Origin: Diphasiastrum complanatum
Taxonomy: Eukaryota > Streptophyta > Lycopodiopsida > Lycopodiales > Lycopodiaceae
Direction: 5' to 3'
DNA: 64,000 nucleotides
NCBI GenBank assembly: GCA_029204225.1
Contig: CM055092.1
Location: forward strand, 79,938,838-80,002,837
Each line of letters opens with the position of its first letter. Position 1 is the stretch's first letter. The notes under the pieces were generated by a model. That model did not search any database. It saw nothing but the letters and a program-made list of their open reading frames with translations, and was not told the DNA's origin. This document shows, piece after piece, positions 61,740-64,000 of this stretch. The translations under genes and the position numbers were made by a program.

Positions 61740-62640
61740 CGTTGAAATAGCTGCTGACGCCACTCTGGTTGTGGTTGGAGGGCGGGTAGTGCTTGTAGCT
61801 CCTTGCCCTTTATTGTCTGAGCTGAGAACGATATCTACCAGCCGCCTCTTGATGGCTCGTGGGGATACTTTGATAGGTATTCATTTATTTTCTCCTCCAC
61901 GGACTTTGGTCTTCGGAAGGCTCAGTTGGCAGATATGGTGTGTGAACCTCTAGATGATGTTGTCTGTCCTTCCGCTTGGCTTTGGCTGGTACCTGCGCCT
62001 TGGCCCTGGTCTCGCGTCTCAGCACCCGTCTCTATTGGTCCTTGGTCGTTGCCTTCAGACCCTTGATCTTGACTAAACCCCTGCTTGCTGACTTTGGTCC
62101 TGGCTTGTACCACCCTGTGCAGCATCAAAAATAGGTGGCAGTGGAATTACCACGGGGTGGGCTGGGCCTTCTTCTCAATGAACTGTTGGCAAGCCTTGAG
62201 GGCTTGTTTGGCCTGGGTGAGCTCGTGAGTTGCGCTTGTCCGATATTTATCAAACTCTACCTGGTAGCTGTTTAAGGTTTGGCTATAGACCTACACTTGA
62301 TGCCTTAAGAGATTCATCTCTGATTCAGACAACAGCCTTGAGTCTGGTGTAGGTTGAGCTAACCAGGCGAGTTTTTCACTTTGTAGGGCTTTGACGTCCG
62401 CCCCCAGATGCGTATTTTCTGCTTCGTAAATCTGTAGTTGCGCCTGGAGTGGAGCAAGTCGTTGGGACACTTCGGATTGAAGCTCCCGCACCTTCGTGGA
62501 GGCCTCTATCAGCACTTTGGAGAGGCTTTGGATGTATATATTGAGGCCCTCCTCCTTCTGCTACAGCTTGGCAATCTTTCAGTGCCTTCTTGTTCATGTT
62601 GTTGAGCTAGAATCAGCTTGTGCTGCAACTTTGTGAGTTT
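61740..62640 (-). CDS. Unknown coiled-coil coding segments
   Basis: Minus-strand frames at 62,515-62,291 read STKVREMQ-like heptads (VRELQSEVSQRLAPLQAQLQ, then NTHLGADVKALQSEKLAWL), a likely coiled coil. Past a stop at about 62,290 the frame continues as YRTSATHELTQAKQALKACQ. At 62,128-61,922 a Gln, Gly and Ser-rich segment (KQGFSQDQGSEGNDQGPIET) follows. Stops break it, so it is probably a decayed gene. It lies between the Ser/Thr/Pro-rich segment on its right and copy A on its left, all on one strand. Confidence 0.4.
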
Positions 62641-62643
62641 TGC

Positions 62644-63871
62644 TCACAGTTGTGTGTTGCTTGTGGCCAGGTGTAGTACCCTGCTTTCCAAAATAGCTTT
62701 GGCTGCCATCGCCTCCAAGATGTATTTGCCCAAAGTTTCGTACGTCGTCGTTAAGTCGGTGGGAGCAGCTGGTACACTGGCACTAGTAGGGGCTTGTGTT
62801 GTAACAGCCCCGACAACTTGTGGAGTTCCGTCGTCATCGTCTTCAATCAGGTTCTCGTTGGACCTGATGTCATCTGGGGCGGTGGGATCAGTCCGATCTG
62901 GCGATGGTATGAAAATGGTTTGAACAAATGCGTCATCAAGAAACTGTTGGTTGCCCTTGGCAACCTTTGGTGGCGAAACAAGTGGGGTGCGAGAAGCAAC
63001 AATGGAAACGGGGTTGAGGACAGTTTTTCCAAACGAGAGAATGGGTGGAACAGAGGGGAACTGAAGTGTGGTGTGGTGTACGGAGGAAGGCGAGGATGGA
63101 GCAGAAAGGGTTTGGCGTGGGGGTGAAAAATTGATGACTTGCATCCACGCCAGAGTGTCGAGAGACAACTGAGAATCAGAGGGATTAAACGTGAGGGGAG
63201 CAACGGTGATGGCAGGAGTGATGGAGGATGCAATGGTGATGGACGGAGTAGTGGATAATGGAATAGAAATGGGAGTGGTATCAACAGAGGAAACGAGAAT
63301 GGAAACAGAAACAGTTGTGGATGGAACAGAAAGAGGGGTAGTAACAACATAGACCGGAGTGGAGGGTTGCACGATAGAAGAAGGTGATTGATGGAGCGGT
63401 TAGTGCGGTGGTGGTCATGCATCGACGGGTAGTAGGTGGAGATGAAGATGAAGAGGCCGCGCCACGCATTCGCTTGTTGGTCGTTGTGTCAGTAACTGCA
63501 GGTTGGGAGGAGGTGGATGCTTGAGATGGCGGATAGAGGTTAGTGTGCGGCACGATGGAAGACAAAAGGGATGAGCGGTGGAAGTCGCGCACTTTTGCCT
63601 CGAGAAGTGCACAGGCAAAGTTACACAACAGGGGGCCTGCTGCGATATGGTCACGGTTGTTGGGTTTGATGGAGGCAGTTAGTTCGCGAATGAGGAAGCT
63701 ATGCCAATCATAGGGCACAACTGAGGGGCCAAATAATTTCAGAAAGGATTCCACTATCTGACTCAGCAGCTTGGACTGGATTCTATCCTTGCGAGATATT
63801 GAAATAACCAAAAAGTTATTCAACAGATGCGCAGCCGCCTGAATGACAGGTTCCGTGATAGCATATATCAA
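62644..63871 (-). CDS. Unknown protein with helical N-terminus and Ser/Thr/Pro-rich region (one frameshift)
   Basis: The frame from 63,871 reads ITEPVIQAAAHLLNNFLVIS, then KLLSQIVESFLKLFGPSVVP and DHIAAGPLLCNFACALLEAK, a compact helical region, followed by SSQPAVTDTTTNKRMRG. At about 63,380-63,400 the reading moves to another frame that gives STPVYVVTTPLSVPSTTVSV and a long Ser/Thr/Pro/Ile region, then an acidic NENLIEDDDDGTPQ and TYETLGKYILEAMAAKAILE. No domain is recognised. The open frame reaches almost to the window edge, where a stop near 63,930 precedes it. With the coiled coil and copy A it may form one broken multi-domain gene. Plant transposon gag-like proteins often have this layout, but no direct evidence ties it to a family. 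Confidence 0.4.
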
Positions 63872-64000
63872 GTAACCATTGTTAGTCTGGATTGGGATTT
63901 CTGGTGTAGTTTGGGTGACAAAACGTTTGATCAGGATTTTGGCCTGACCATGGGAGATGGGCTAACGGTCACCGGACATAATGCCAATGGTGACGGTACA

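Overview
The window looks like nuclear DNA of a vascular plant with a large, repeat-rich genome. It is AT-rich and crowded with broken Ty1/copia and Ty3/gypsy retrotransposons. It contains one split host gene whose introns have been inflated by these elements. Plant markers are the initiator-Met tRNA primer binding sites, the copia and gypsy families present, and a plant-type RAD21 kleisin. The roughly 25 kb gene with multi-kb introns would suit a gymnosperm or a similar large-genome plant, but the species cannot be read from the sequence.

The one confident host gene is on the + strand from about 20,480 to 45,608. I assembled it by eye from 14 coding exons with consistent splice phases. It encodes a RAD21-type alpha-kleisin of cohesin, about 1,130 residues. 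The N-terminal Rad21/Rec8 domain is in exons 1-2 and the C-terminal winged-helix domain is in exons 13-14. A GC-richer stretch at about 18,950-19,160 with a palindromic G-box is the candidate promoter. Exon 9 has either a +1 frameshift or an unrecognised small intron.

Layout. 1-5,500: LTR edge, unassigned DNA, and a minus-strand non-LTR-type reverse transcriptase with a 72 bp x 3 repeat in an upstream reading frame. 5,600-9,360: copia scraps and a 442-codon orphan reading frame that ends exactly at an LTR-like boundary. 9,360-13,680: a degraded minus-strand copia element. 13,685-14,594: a 92 bp minisatellite and a palindromic MITE whose centre resembles the minisatellite unit. 14,960-17,400: decayed plus-strand gypsy. 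18,900-45,800: the kleisin gene, with a copia fragment in intron 1, a nearly complete copia plus a gypsy gag and LTR edge in intron 7, copia and gypsy pieces in intron 8, and a LINE and two foldbacks in intron 12. 47,300-53,600: gypsy remnants, an initiator-Met tRNA-like sequence joined to an LTR-like start, and a copia fragment with a perfect 66 bp inverted duplication. 54,300-56,560: minus-strand copia. 56,870-57,060: SINE candidate. 57,100-58,320: gypsy remnant. 59,000-63,960: minus-strand reading frames of unknown function, including two diverged copies of one unrecognised domain, one on each side of an LTR/PBS-like segment.

Most of the window is therefore transposon sediment around a single cohesin gene. 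The least explained part is the right end (59-64 kb), where an unknown two-copy protein family sits beside LTR-retrotransposon signals. Next are the orphan reading frame at 7.6-8.95 kb and several long foldback structures, two of them inside a kleisin intron.
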